DNA of 64,000 nt from Asticcacaulis benevestitus DSM 16100 = ATCC BAA-896 (GCF_000376105.1 NZ_AQWM01000006.1:1-64000); one strand, 5' to 3'. Positions 17,333 to 26,032 are shown, counted from the first letter of the stretch. Numbers and translations: made by a program. Notes: generated from the letters alone by a model not told the origin.

Positions 17333-17908
17333 TTACGGACCATGAATTTTTTTCTTCAGAAATAAAACCTGCGCTGCGCCATAGGTTTTTTCGTTGATTT
17401 TTTGCCACACGTCTGTGACAAAAACGTCCTCATCAGAGGCGCGTTCGAACACGATCAGCGCGTCTTCCGTCAACCAGTTACCATCGATCAGAGCAGCCAA
17501 AGCCTTCTCCCCCAAGCCTTTGCGATAGGGCGGATCAAGGAAAACAAGATTGAAGGCCTCGGCTTGCGACCCCGGTCGCAGGCCAAGCTGGGTGGCGTCC
17601 CGTCTGTGGACGCGGGTTGTGCCAAAAAGACCGAAGGTTTCGACATTGTCCCGGATTGCACCACGAGCCGCATCGTCGGTTTCGACAAACAGGCAGAATC
17701 GGCCGCCACGCGACATGGCTTCAAAACCGAGCGCGCCCGAACCGGCGAAGACGTCGAGCACGCGCGCGCCTTCGAGGTTGGGCGCCCAGTCGGCATGGGC
17801 CAGGATATTGAAAATGGCCTCGCGCGCACGGTCGGAGGTCGGGCGCGTGTTCTGCCCGTCCGGCGTAACGATCGTACGCCCCTTGAATTGACCACCGACT
17901 ATGCGCAA
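17333..17908 (-). CDS. rsmD: 16S rRNA (guanine966-N2)-methyltransferase
   Basis: 191 residues. The SAM-binding motif LDVFAGSGALGFEA is at 51-64 and the catalytic DPPY at 125-128, with the RsmD-specific opening RIVGGQFKGR and TRPTSDRAREAIFNIL. It methylates G966 of 16S rRNA during small-subunit assembly. It starts eleven bases after the rluB stop, so the two rRNA modification genes form an operon. Confidence 0.93.
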   Translation of the reverse strand: MRIVGGQFKGRTIVTPDGQNTRPTSDRAREAIFNILAHADWAPNLEGARVLDVFAGSGALGFEAMSRGGRFCLFVETDDAARGAIRDNVETFGLFGTTRVHRRDATQLGLRPGSQAEAFNLVFLDPPYRKGLGEKALAALIDGNWLTEDALIVFERASDEDVFVTDVWQKINEKTYGAAQVLFLKKKIHGP

Positions 17909-17919
17909 CGGCTGACCCC

Positions 17920-20232
17920 TTAGCTATCGCGGCGGGGCTTGAAGGGCGGGCGACCCGCGGAAGGCTTGCCACCGGAAGGACGATCGCCAGACGGACGGCC
18001 CTTGAAGCCACCGCTGGACGGACGATCACCCGAAGGCTTGCCCTTGTAACCGCCGCCGGCAGGCCGAGAACCTTCGTTCCGAGGCTTATCGCCGTAAGAC
18101 TTGCGCTCACCGCCCGCAGCCCCGTCACGCGAAGCGTAAGGCTTTTTGAACGCCGGCTTGTCACCGGCCGGACGGTCACCATAGTCACGCTTGGGGCGAT
18201 CGCTGTAGGCGCGTTCGCCACCGGCATTGTCACGCGAAGCATAAGGCTTCTTGAACGCAGGCCTGTCGCCGGCCGGACGGTCACCGTAGTCACGCTTGGG
18301 GCGGTCGCTGTAGGCGCGTTCACCACCCACAGCACCGTCACGCGAAGCGTAAGGCTTCTTGAACGCAGGCCTGTCACCGGCCGAACGGTCACCTGCCGGG
18401 CGGTCGCCATAGTCGCGCTTCGGACGATCATACGACTTGGCACCCTGCGGGCTGCCCTCACGGTTCGGCTTCATATAGGAGCGGCGCTCGCCACCCTCGG
18501 CGCCTTCACGAGCGGCGTAGGGCTTCTTGAAGGCCGGCTTGTCACCGTAAGGTTTGGCACCTTGCGTACGATCACCGCGCGGCGCGAAATCACGCTTCGG
18601 TCGTTCCTCACGCGCACCGCCGAACTCGCGCTTGGCGCGTTCATAGGCACCCGCCTCACCCGCCGGCACACCGTCATCGCTGCGCGCCGCATAGGGCTTC
18701 TTGAAGGCCGGCTTATCGCCATAGGACCTGGATTGCGGCCCATCTTGACGAGAATTGGCACCGTAGTCACGCTTCGGACGATCCTCGCGCGGTGCGCCAT
18801 AAGTCTTGCGCTCACCACTGCCTTCAGGACGCGGCGTCCAGGCTTTCTTCTCTCCGCCCTCGGCGCGGTCACGGCCTTCCGGACGTGGCTTCCACGTCTT
18901 TTCACCACTCCCGGCGCCACCGAATTCGCGGCGCGGACGGAACTCGCGTTCCGCCGCCGGATTGCGGTCACGGGCCTCGCCGTCGCCTTCAAAGCGCGGA
19001 CGCTGATCGAAATCGCGTTCCTTGAATTCACGCTTTTCGGCCACTTCACGCGGCGTCCAGGGCTTGTTGCCACCTGGTTTATCACCAAACTTTTTGTCGC
19101 CGAACTTTTTGTCGCCATAGGCGGGCTTGTCACCAAAGCGCGGCTTCTCGGCGAAGCGATCACCACCGCCACGACGACCGGCAGGCGCGGCGCCACGTTC
19201 GGCGCTGCGGCCAGGACGCGCCTGGGTTTGCGAGGCGCCTTCGACCGGCAGATTGCGCAGTTGCACCACATCGGCCAGCATTTCACGGATGACGCGCGGG
19301 CCGATTTCCTCGACCTCGCCCGGCTCCAGATTGCCGAGCTGGAACGGACCATAGGCCAGACGGATCAGGCGGTTGACCTTGAGACCGATCGATTCCAGCA
19401 CGCGGCGGACTTCGCGGTTCTTGCCTTCGGTGATGGCTACCGTGATCCAGCAGTTGGCGCGGCCATCGGCCTTTTCGGCCATCTTGTCCAGCGTGGCCTC
19501 GATCGGGCCATAGATGACGCCCTCGACGGTCGTGCCGTCGCGCAAACTATCGAGACGGGCCTGCGTGGTGTGGCCAAGCGCACGGGCGCGATAGCGGCGC
19601 ACCCAGCCGGCGGAGGGCAGTTCCAGCGCACGGGCCAGTTCGCCGTCATTGGTCAACAGCAGCAGACCTTCGGAGTTGAGATCGAGGCGACCGACTTTCA
19701 GCACGCGCGGCAGATCGGCCGGCAGCTTGTCGAAAACGGTCGGGCGGCCTTCGGGGTCGCGTTCCGTGGTGACCAGACCGACGGGCTTGTGATAGCGCCA
19801 CAGGCGGGTCGGTTCAGCGGCGCCGATCACCTGACCATCAACCGTGATGACATCCGTACCGGAGACCAGCACAGCCGGGGTTTCCAGGATACGGCCATTG
19901 ACGGCGATCTTGCCGAGGCCGATCAGGCGCTCGATTTCGCGGCGCGACGCCAGACCGGCGCGCGCCAGAACCTTGGCGATACGCTCACCGGAACCGGCGG
20001 CATTGTCTTTCAGCGATTTGGCAGGCTTCTTCGGGCGCTCGGGCTTCTTGCCGGCGGCTTCGCGGGCATCGCGCATTTCCTGCGGCATGTAACGGTGACC
20101 GTCAGCGATTTCCTGCATTTCCTTCGCGTGCTGCAATTCTTGCGGCGTCAGCTCACGGGGGGCTTCAGGTTCGAAATTGTCAGGCTGAGCTGCGGGTTCG
20201 TTACGCTCTCCAGCGTTACTGTCTTGGGTCAC
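17920..20232 (-). CDS. rluB: 23S rRNA pseudouridine synthase RluB with long basic repetitive tail
   Basis: 770 residues, more than twice the usual length. Residues about 82-135 are an S4 RNA-binding domain and 140-325 the RsuA/RluB catalytic domain with GRLDLNSEGLLLL (catalytic Asp184). A Gln/Glu-rich 70-residue N-terminal extension precedes them. From about 335 to the end is a low-complexity tail rich in Arg, Lys, Gly, Asp, Pro and aromatic residues, built from repeats of the type DRPAFKKPYASRDG...ERAYSDRPKRDYG. The enzyme forms pseudouridine in 23S rRNA (U2605 in E. coli). The tail is probably disordered and RNA-binding. Co-transcribed with rsmD and divergent from tadA. Confidence 0.9.
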   Translation of the reverse strand: MTQDSNAGERNEPAAQPDNFEPEAPRELTPQELQHAKEMQEIADGHRYMPQEMRDAREAAGKKPERPKKPAKSLKDNAAGSGERIAKVLARAGLASRREIERLIGLGKIAVNGRILETPAVLVSGTDVITVDGQVIGAAEPTRLWRYHKPVGLVTTERDPEGRPTVFDKLPADLPRVLKVGRLDLNSEGLLLLTNDGELARALELPSAGWVRRYRARALGHTTQARLDSLRDGTTVEGVIYGPIEATLDKMAEKADGRANCWITVAITEGKNREVRRVLESIGLKVNRLIRLAYGPFQLGNLEPGEVEEIGPRVIREMLADVVQLRNLPVEGASQTQARPGRSAERGAAPAGRRGGGDRFAEKPRFGDKPAYGDKKFGDKKFGDKPGGNKPWTPREVAEKREFKERDFDQRPRFEGDGEARDRNPAAEREFRPRREFGGAGSGEKTWKPRPEGRDRAEGGEKKAWTPRPEGSGERKTYGAPREDRPKRDYGANSRQDGPQSRSYGDKPAFKKPYAARSDDGVPAGEAGAYERAKREFGGAREERPKRDFAPRGDRTQGAKPYGDKPAFKKPYAAREGAEGGERRSYMKPNREGSPQGAKSYDRPKRDYGDRPAGDRSAGDRPAFKKPYASRDGAVGGERAYSDRPKRDYGDRPAGDRPAFKKPYASRDNAGGERAYSDRPKRDYGDRPAGDKPAFKKPYASRDGAAGGERKSYGDKPRNEGSRPAGGGYKGKPSGDRPSSGGFKGRPSGDRPSGGKPSAGRPPFKPRRDS
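18124..18440. repeat. 105/108-bp in-frame tandem repeats in the rluB tail
   Basis: The marker GTCACGCGAAGC recurs at 18124, 18229 and 18337, giving periods of 105 and 108 bases, i.e. one codon difference. The repeats keep the reading frame and encode the 35/36-residue units of the tail; more diverged copies continue to about 18720. Confidence 0.8.
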
Positions 20233-20288
20233 GGTCGATCTTTCTAAATTTGCTTGACGCCTGTGCGTTGGGCCGTCTTTAAGTCCGT

Positions 20289-20753
20289 ATGACGCAAGAC
20301 GATGAATCCTTCATGCAGGAGGCGCTGGAAAAAGCGCGCGAGGCGGCCTTGTCCGGTGAGGTGCCGATTGGCGCTTTAATCTTCGATCCGTCAAGTAAAA
20401 CTGTGTTAGCGACTGCAAGAAATTCACCGATTGCGCTGAATGATCCGTGCGCCCACGCCGAAATCCTGGCCTTGCGCGAGGCCGGCGCCAAACTTGGCAA
20501 TTACCGTCTGACCGATCTGTGGCTCTACGTCACGTTAGAGCCCTGCGCCATGTGTGCCGGCGCCATCAGCCACGCCCGCATCGGCCGGCTGATCTATGGC
20601 GCGCCCGATGCCAAGGGCGGCGCCATCGAGCACGGGCCGAAATTCTTCGCCCAGCCGACTTGTCACTGGAAGCCCGAGGTCACCAGTGGCGTTCTGGCCG
20701 AAGACAGCGCTACCCTGCTCAAATCGTTTTTCAAGGCGCGGCGAAAAACCTAA
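20289..20753 (+). CDS. tadA: tRNA-specific adenosine deaminase TadA
   Basis: 154 residues. The zinc site is complete: HAE with His56 and catalytic Glu58, and PCAMC with Cys86 and Cys89. It converts A34 to inosine in tRNA-Arg(ACG). The length and the ending FFKARRKT are usual. It diverges from rluB over a 56-base gap. The stop overlaps the convergent FUSC gene by four bases. Confidence 0.92.
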   Translation: MTQDDESFMQEALEKAREAALSGEVPIGALIFDPSSKTVLATARNSPIALNDPCAHAEILALREAGAKLGNYRLTDLWLYVTLEPCAMCAGAISHARIGRLIYGAPDAKGGAIEHGPKFFAQPTCHWKPEVTSGVLAEDSATLLKSFFKARRKT

Positions 20754-21694
20754 GCCACCAGCTTCGCAAGACGCACCACATCCCCGGCCAGGGCGCGCAC
20801 CATCCAGTTCTGTACACCAGTGACTTCCGGCAAGGACTGCCAGACGATGGCTGCCTTGTCTTCATACGGCTCACCGCTGCGAACGGCTGCGATCAGATCC
20901 AGAAGGGCGACGCAGAAGACTTCACGTCCTTCCCGCGACTCATGCCGCCATTCGACCCGCAACAGTAAACATACCGCCTGGGCATGTCGCACCAGCCGGA
21001 CCAGCTGGCCGGACGGATCGTCCTCGGCATGGCCTTTGCCGTTGTCTCGGTGCATCTGGCCGAGGTCCAACAGGGCGCGACGCAGTCTGGTATCGGCCTT
21101 CTCAGAGCGGGCATCTGGTATGGCCGCAGCGTTCAGATTTCCAATCATCTGGACCATGATCTGCAAGGCCTTGTCGGCAACGGTGCGTTTGTGCGGTGTC
21201 GGCAACACCATCACCGAAACGGCTATACCGATACAAGCGCCGAGGGCCACCACGATCGCGCGACCTATAGCCGCCTGCTCCAGTCCGGTCGCCGGTCCAG
21301 ACGCGGCCCCCAACATCAGCACAGCGGCGATCAGGGCCGAGCGGAATTCGGAATTATAGGCGGTCAGGATGGCCAGTGGCACCAAACCGATGAGCAGGCG
21401 CATATATTCATTCAGGCCAAACGGATGCAGCGCAGCCGCGACAAATGAGAGGGCGATTCCGATAAAGGTCGCCAACAGCCGCATCAGGCCAGCCCGCAAA
21501 GCCCCCTGGCTATAGGGCCGCACCACGATCAGGGCGCTGAGCACAGCGCTGAAGGCGTGTCCGCCAGGCAGCAGGTGGCCGGCGAACAGGGCGAGCATAG
21601 CGGCCAGTACTAAGCGCGCCGCGAAAGCGCCCTGAGGCCCAAAGAAAGACCCTGATAATTGAGACCATGAAAAGGTTGTCAGTCCGCCCGTCAT
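20750..21694 (-). CDS. FUSC-family membrane protein
   Basis: About 314 residues from the ATG at 21694; an ATG at 21715 is also possible, while the open frame further upstream only mirrors mscS. Six hydrophobic segments in residues 20-190 with PQGAFAARL and ALIVVRPYSQG match the fusaric-acid-resistance (FUSC/aromatic acid exporter) membrane domain. A cytosolic helical part follows. Family members export aromatic compounds or have unknown roles. It is divergent from the mscS-type gene across about 46 bases. Confidence 0.75.
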   Translation of the reverse strand: MTGGLTTFSWSQLSGSFFGPQGAFAARLVLAAMLALFAGHLLPGGHAFSAVLSALIVVRPYSQGALRAGLMRLLATFIGIALSFVAAALHPFGLNEYMRLLIGLVPLAILTAYNSEFRSALIAAVLMLGAASGPATGLEQAAIGRAIVVALGACIGIAVSVMVLPTPHKRTVADKALQIMVQMIGNLNAAAIPDARSEKADTRLRRALLDLGQMHRDNGKGHAEDDPSGQLVRLVRHAQAVCLLLRVEWRHESREGREVFCVALLDLIAAVRSGEPYEDKAAIVWQSLPEVTGVQNWMVRALAGDVVRLAKLVA

Positions 21695-21740
21695 CCCATA
21701 CGGATAACCGGTCATACGCCATTTGCCAAGGAGCCTCTTT

Positions 21741-22613
21741 ATGTCCGGCGCGACTCGTTTCAATCTCGGCCCTTTGCAGCCGCTCGCCGATGAGATCACT
21801 CGCGAAGCCGGCATTGTGTGGGCAAAGCTCAGCGAACATCCCGACATGATGGCGAATATTGGCTGGGCGGCGCTGATCTTCGCTATTACCCTTGTGCTCT
21901 CCGGCATGGCGTCGGATGGGGTCAAGCGCGCCTCGCGCCGGCTCGTGCATAAGGATGGTGACCGCACCCTGCTGGAGTTTTTCTCGCAGGTGGTGCGCTG
22001 GCTGATCCTGGCCGTGGGCCTCGTGGCGGTGCTGAACCGGCTGGGCGTCCAGACCGCTTCGCTGCTGACCGTGCTGGGCGCCGCCTCTCTGGCGATCGGT
22101 CTGGCCTTGCAGGGCACGCTCGGCAATGTGGCCGCGGGCCTGATGATCCTGCTCAACAAGCCTTACCGCATCGGCGATACCGTCCATGTCGGCGAGATCA
22201 AGGGAACGGTGCATCGCCTCGGGCTCTTCGCCACTGAGATCAATACCGGCGATAATGTCCGGGTCTTCGTGCCCAACACCAAGGTGTTTTCAAACGAAAT
22301 CTACAATATCAGCACCAATGCGGCGATGAAGATCGAGCTGGCGTTTGAAGTCCACCGCGACAGCGATCTTCCGGCGGTGCTTGCCTTGCTGACCGATATC
22401 GCCAACCGCCAGCCCAGCCGCCTGAGCCTGCATGAGCCGGTGGTCGGCTTTCAGGACTTCACCAGCAACGGTGTCATCGTCAAGGTGTTCATCTGGGTGT
22501 TGCCGGCGCAGGCCTTTAGCGCCCGCACCGCGCTGGTGCTCGATATCAAGAAGCATCTGGATGCGGCGGGTGTCGAAATTCCCTATCCGCACCAGATCGC
22601 GCTCAACAAATAA
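21741..22613 (+). CDS. Small-conductance mechanosensitive channel (MscS family)
   Basis: 290 residues from the ATG at 21741, which has AAGGAG eight bases before it. Three membrane helices; the pore helix is in LGAASLAIGLALQGTLGNVAAG with the Gly/Ala packing motif of MscS, followed by the beta domain (YRIGDTVHVGEIKGTV) and the C-terminal alpha-beta domain. It opens under hypo-osmotic shock to release solutes. The stop directly abuts the stop of the convergent barrel protein gene. Confidence 0.9.
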   Translation: MSGATRFNLGPLQPLADEITREAGIVWAKLSEHPDMMANIGWAALIFAITLVLSGMASDGVKRASRRLVHKDGDRTLLEFFSQVVRWLILAVGLVAVLNRLGVQTASLLTVLGAASLAIGLALQGTLGNVAAGLMILLNKPYRIGDTVHVGEIKGTVHRLGLFATEINTGDNVRVFVPNTKVFSNEIYNISTNAAMKIELAFEVHRDSDLPAVLALLTDIANRQPSRLSLHEPVVGFQDFTSNGVIVKVFIWVLPAQAFSARTALVLDIKKHLDAAGVEIPYPHQIALNK

Positions 22614-23267
22614 TCAGAACTTGTAGCGCAGGCCCAGTTCGACCACGGGATAGGTCTTGAAATCCTTGATATCGTCTTCAAGACTCTTCCGCTCGTTTTC
22701 CAGCGCCGCCTGAACTTCCGGCGTGTCGGCATAGATGCTGTTGGAGGTCAGGGTCACGCGCGGGCTGCCCTGAAAATAGGCGCCGGCTTCCAGGTTGATC
22801 TCCACCTTACCTATCGGCCAGCGCGCACCCAGGCCAAGATAAGGCACGGTCTTGTCGAAGGTGGCGCGGCCTTGCAGCGTCCCCACCTGGGCTTCGGTCA
22901 AGGGCACCCCGCCGACGATCACCGTTCCTTTGGCGCGGCCGGTGGCCACAACCTTGTTGTCGTTCTGATAGACGCCCGCGGTGACATAAAGCGGCCCGGT
23001 TTCGCTGAAGCGGTAATCGAGTTGCGCGCCGTAGGAGGCCAGTTTCAGGTCGCCTTCATAACGGATATCGTCGGTGGTGTCGTCGTAACCAAAATTGGCG
23101 CCATTGGCGATGGCGCGCGCCGTGAAGTGCGGGCTGAGCTTGACACCAAACTCGACACCGCCGCCGAGTGTACCGGCGCGGACGCCGACAAAATCGGCTT
23201 CGACCGCGTGAGCGGCGGCCGGCGCCAGCGCCATGAGAGCTAGGGTGGAAATGAGGAGATGACGCAT
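22614..23267 (-). CDS. Predicted outer-membrane beta-barrel protein
   Basis: 217 residues with a clear signal peptide (cleaved near AAAHA) and alternating amphipathic strands through to a terminal YKF, the aromatic end typical of outer-membrane barrels. The opening VGVRAGTLGGGVEFGVKLSPHFTARA is similar to the YfaZ/OmpA-barrel-like small proteins found in proteobacteria. A short coiled segment (about 178-200, ALENERKSLEDDI) interrupts the barrel near the end. Function unknown. Confidence 0.72.
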   Translation of the reverse strand: MRHLLISTLALMALAPAAAHAVEADFVGVRAGTLGGGVEFGVKLSPHFTARAIANGANFGYDDTTDDIRYEGDLKLASYGAQLDYRFSETGPLYVTAGVYQNDNKVVATGRAKGTVIVGGVPLTEAQVGTLQGRATFDKTVPYLGLGARWPIGKVEINLEAGAYFQGSPRVTLTSNSIYADTPEVQAALENERKSLEDDIKDFKTYPVVELGLRYKF

Positions 23268-23366
23268 GATAAGCTTCCCGATTGTGAATTTCGGTCAGCT
23301 ATAGTGATGTCAGCCGCTACCTCACAAGGCGATTCGGGTGCGAAAAACATCAAGGATGTGTAAGAC

Positions 23367-24323
23367 TTAAATAAGGCCCTTGCGGCCGATATCATAGAAA
23401 CGCTGGGCGCGCTGCTCGATCAGTTGATCCTCGGTGAGGAAACTCAAGGCCTGCAATTCGCTTTCCAGCACATCGCCCAGTCTCTCGATCATGTTTTCCG
23501 GATCGGAATGCGCGCCGCCGGCGGGCTCCTCCACGATGCGGTCAACAATGCCCATCTTGAGCAGGTCGGGCGCGGTGATCTTCATCTGGTCAGCGGCTTC
23601 CTTGGCGCGCGAACCATCGTGCCACAGGATCGAGGCCGCGCCTTCCGGCGAAATCACCGAATAGATCGAATGTTCGAGAATCAGCACGCGATTGGCGGCG
23701 GCCAGAGCGATGGCGCCACCGGAACCGCCCTCGCCGGTCACCGTAGCGATCATCGGCACCTTGAGGATCAGGCCCTTTTCGGTCGAGCGCGCGATGGCCT
23801 CGGCCTGACCGCGTTCTTCGGCGCCAATGCCGGGATAGGCGCCGGCGGTATCAACAAAGGTCAGGACCGGCAGCCCGTATTGCTCGGCCATCTCCATCAG
23901 GCGCACCGCCTTGCGGTAACCTTCAGGACGGGCCATGCCGAAATTGTGCTTCAGGCGCGTGGTGGTGTCGTGGCCCTTTTCATGGCCCATAACGACCACC
24001 GACTGACCGCGGAAACGACCGAGGCCACCGACGATCGCCTGGTCATCGCCAAATTTGCGATCGCCGCGCAGCTCAACAAAATCCTCGATCAGGCCGCCGA
24101 TATAATCGACCAGATGCGGGCGCTCGGGGTGGCGCGCCACCATCGTCTTTTGCCACGGATCAAGGCGCGAATAGGTCTCACGGCGTAAAACCTCGGTGCG
24201 GTCACGCAGGGCGCGCAGTTCGACATCAAGGTTCGCACCGCCGCTTTGCGACAGTGAGGACAACTCTTCGATCTTGGCTTCCAGGTCCGCAATCGGACGT
24301 TCGAATTCGAGATAATGTCGCAT
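23367..24323 (-). CDS. accA: Acetyl-CoA carboxylase carboxyltransferase, alpha subunit
   Basis: 318 residues, the normal AccA length. The opening LEFERPIADLEAKIEEL, the RHPERPHLVDYI segment, FRGQSVVVMGHEKGHDT, and the oxyanion GEGGSGGAIALA region are diagnostic. With AccD it transfers carboxyl from biotin to acetyl-CoA, the first step of fatty acid synthesis. AccBCD are not in the window. A 19-base palindrome lies 58 bases upstream of the ATG. Confidence 0.95.
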   Translation of the reverse strand: MRHYLEFERPIADLEAKIEELSSLSQSGGANLDVELRALRDRTEVLRRETYSRLDPWQKTMVARHPERPHLVDYIGGLIEDFVELRGDRKFGDDQAIVGGLGRFRGQSVVVMGHEKGHDTTTRLKHNFGMARPEGYRKAVRLMEMAEQYGLPVLTFVDTAGAYPGIGAEERGQAEAIARSTEKGLILKVPMIATVTGEGGSGGAIALAAANRVLILEHSIYSVISPEGAASILWHDGSRAKEAADQMKITAPDLLKMGIVDRIVEEPAGGAHSDPENMIERLGDVLESELQALSFLTEDQLIEQRAQRFYDIGRKGLI

Positions 24324-24380
24324 CAGGTTGCTCTAGTATGCCCCAAGTGAACGCGCGCAGCGTTAGAAACCAATACCGAA

Positions 24381-24399
24381 TTAAGGGCATCACCCTTAA
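24381..24399. promoter_or_regulatory. 19-base inverted repeat upstream of accA
   Basis: TTAAGGG, five bases, CCCTTAA: a perfect 7-5-7 dyad 58 bases before the accA start. Could be an operator or a small hairpin in the leader; the regulator is unknown. Confidence 0.4.
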
Positions 24400-24472
24400 A
24401 CGCCATTTCTTTTAGAAGAGTGGCCGTTTAACAGCAAGTCGTGATCCGTCAAAGGAGATTTTTTGCATCCGC

Positions 24473-24501
24473 TTGTCGGCAAGCCTGAACCAGCCTATAA
24501 T
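24473..24501 (+). promoter_or_regulatory. Sigma-70-type promoter of the toxin-antitoxin pair
   Basis: TTGTCG (24473-24478), a 17-base spacer and a perfect TATAAT (24496-24501). The expected transcription start is at about 24508, which is also the A of the antitoxin ATG, so the message may be leaderless. Confidence 0.5.
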
Positions 24502-24507
24502 ATTGTC

Positions 24508-24726
24508 ATGAATGCGAGACGTCAGATCAACATAGGGAACTTGAGCGTCGGCGAACGTCTTGACCTCATAGATGCCTTATAGGGCAGCCTCGAAGATAAG
24601 GACATTCCGGTCACGGACATGCAAAAGGCCGAGAGCGAGCGTCGCCTGCAGTCTTTCGATGAAGACGTCAAAAATGCCATGCCTCTGGAAGCCTTCAAAG
24701 CCGAATTGAACCAACGCGCAGGCTGA
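24508..24726 (+). pseudogene. Addiction-module antitoxin with in-frame amber stop
   Basis: Reads as a 72-residue protein of the small addiction-module antitoxin family (Unstab_antitox type: LSVGERLDLIDAL ... SLEDKDIPVTDMQKAE), but codon 25 (24580-24582) is TAG. Family members usually have Trp here (DALW), so a single TGG to TAG change explains it. After the TAG the frame stays open to TGA at 24724-24726, which overlaps the toxin ATG by one base. Either the gene is dead, the amber is suppressed, or the base is a sequencing error. A second in-frame start (TTG 24463 with AAAGGAG) does not avoid the stop. Confidence 0.7.
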
Positions 24727-25052
24727 TGCAAATCTTTATCATGCCGGCCGCGCGACATGAAATTGACAGCGCTTTTGACTGGTATGAACAGCAGCGTACC
24801 GGATTGGGTTTGCGGTTCAGTCAAGATATTTATGGACAGTTGAACAAGGTCGCCGCCAACCCGTCGCGTTTTCCATTTGTGACTGGCGATGTAAGACGCG
24901 TACGACTTCTTGACTTTCCCTATGGACTATTCTTCCGCGCGCATAACAACGGGCTTTACGTACTGGCTTACCCGCACAGCCACCGCAATCCAATGGTCTG
25001 GAAAAACCGTATTTATCCCTTGCCCTTGCCGGCGTATTGGGCCAGCGGATGA
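24726..25052 (+). CDS. RelE/ParE-family toxin
   Basis: 108 residues. The DSAFDWYEQQRTGLGLRF opening, the NPSRFPF segment, VRRVRLLDFPYGLFFR and the VLAYPHSHRNPMVWKNRI end match the RelE/ParE superfamily; ParE-type toxins inhibit gyrase, RelE-type ones cut mRNA. The last twelve residues after the usual ending come from sequence shared with the convergent xerD gene, giving a 40-base overlap. Its antitoxin gene upstream has a nonsense codon, so an active toxin would be expected to harm the cell unless the stop is read through or a partner acts in trans. Confidence 0.82.
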   Translation: MQIFIMPAARHEIDSAFDWYEQQRTGLGLRFSQDIYGQLNKVAANPSRFPFVTGDVRRVRLLDFPYGLFFRAHNNGLYVLAYPHSHRNPMVWKNRIYPLPLPAYWASG

Positions 25053-25954
25053 TGGCTCTCGACCACCTCACGCAGGCGCTCGCCGGCCACATGGGTATAG
25101 ATCTGTGTCGTTGAGATATCGGCGTGGCCCAGCAGGGTCTGGACCGTGCGCAGATCAGCCCCGCCCTCCAGCAGGTGAGTCGCAAAAGCATGACGCAGAA
25201 CGTGCGGCGACACGCGGGCGCGATCAATGCCGGCCTGATCGGCCGCCTCATCGAGCAATTGCCCGACCCGCCGGCGCGTCAGATGGCCTTCGGCGCCGCG
25301 CGAGGCAAACAGGAACGGATTGGCCTGATCCTTCGATTGCAGGAAGGCACCGCGAATATCGAGATAGGCCTTAATGGCCAGCCGCGCCGAGGGATTGAGC
25401 GGCACCAGCCGTTCCACCCCGCCCTTGCCCTTGATGATCAGGAAGGCGGGATCGCGCTGCACCGCATCAAGCCGCAGGCTGACCAGCTCGGAAATGCGCA
25501 TGCCCGACGCATAGGCCATCTCGATCAGGCATTCGAGGCGCGTCGCCTGATCCGGATTTTTCGCCTCGCAGGCCGTAATCAGGGCCTCCACCTCAACGCG
25601 CGACAAGATCTTGGGAAGGCTCAGGCCCTTCCTGGCGGCTGCGATCTTGCGGCTGGGGTCCGCGCTGCTGAGGTTCTCCGCCACGCAAAAACGATAAAAC
25701 TGCCGCACCGCCGAACGCTTTCGCTGTGTTGTGGCCGGCGACAGGCCGCGTTCGCTCAAAATCGTGAAATAACGCGCCAGATCCGCCTCACCCAAACCGA
25801 GCAGGCCGGTTGGTGTCACCTCCAACGTCTCGGCCAAATCACTCAGATCGCGGCCATAGGCTTCCAGCGTTGGCTTCGCCGCATTGCGCTCCACCGCCAT
25901 CATCTGCAGGAACTGTTTTACCGGATCGAAACGGGCGTTCGTGGTCTTTGGCAT
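25013..25954 (-). CDS. xerD: Site-specific tyrosine recombinase XerD
   Basis: 313 residues from the ATG at 25954 (an ATG at 25975 would add seven). The N-terminal SAM-like core-binding domain is followed by the catalytic domain with Arg in ASGMRISEL, Lys in KGKGGVERLVP, HVLRHAFATHLLEGG, LGHADI and the nucleophile Tyr in IYTHV. With XerC it resolves chromosome dimers at dif. The next genes are aroK-aroB, divergent, an arrangement I recall for Caulobacterales. The 3' end overlaps the convergent toxin gene. Confidence 0.92.
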   Translation of the reverse strand: MPKTTNARFDPVKQFLQMMAVERNAAKPTLEAYGRDLSDLAETLEVTPTGLLGLGEADLARYFTILSERGLSPATTQRKRSAVRQFYRFCVAENLSSADPSRKIAAARKGLSLPKILSRVEVEALITACEAKNPDQATRLECLIEMAYASGMRISELVSLRLDAVQRDPAFLIIKGKGGVERLVPLNPSARLAIKAYLDIRGAFLQSKDQANPFLFASRGAEGHLTRRRVGQLLDEAADQAGIDRARVSPHVLRHAFATHLLEGGADLRTVQTLLGHADISTTQIYTHVAGERLREVVESHHPLAQYAGKGKG

Positions 25955-26032
25955 AGTGTTGGGGCCAACTCTCATAAGGTTTCACGTAATGACTCTGGCA
26001 AAGTCACCCTAATATCGTGTAAAGCAAACCCT

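Noticed and set aside
18124-18440. Regular repeats resembling a CRISPR array
   Set aside because: The repeat period is 105/108 bases, in frame, and translates to the RluB tail; there are no unique spacers and no cas genes.
18562-20247. 561-codon open frame antisense to rluB
   Set aside because: A result of the repetitive GC-rich rluB sequence; no start signal and no recognisable domain.
20750-22159. 469-residue version of the FUSC protein
   Set aside because: The first about 155 codons are antisense to mscS and read as low-complexity; the start at 21694 fits the family.
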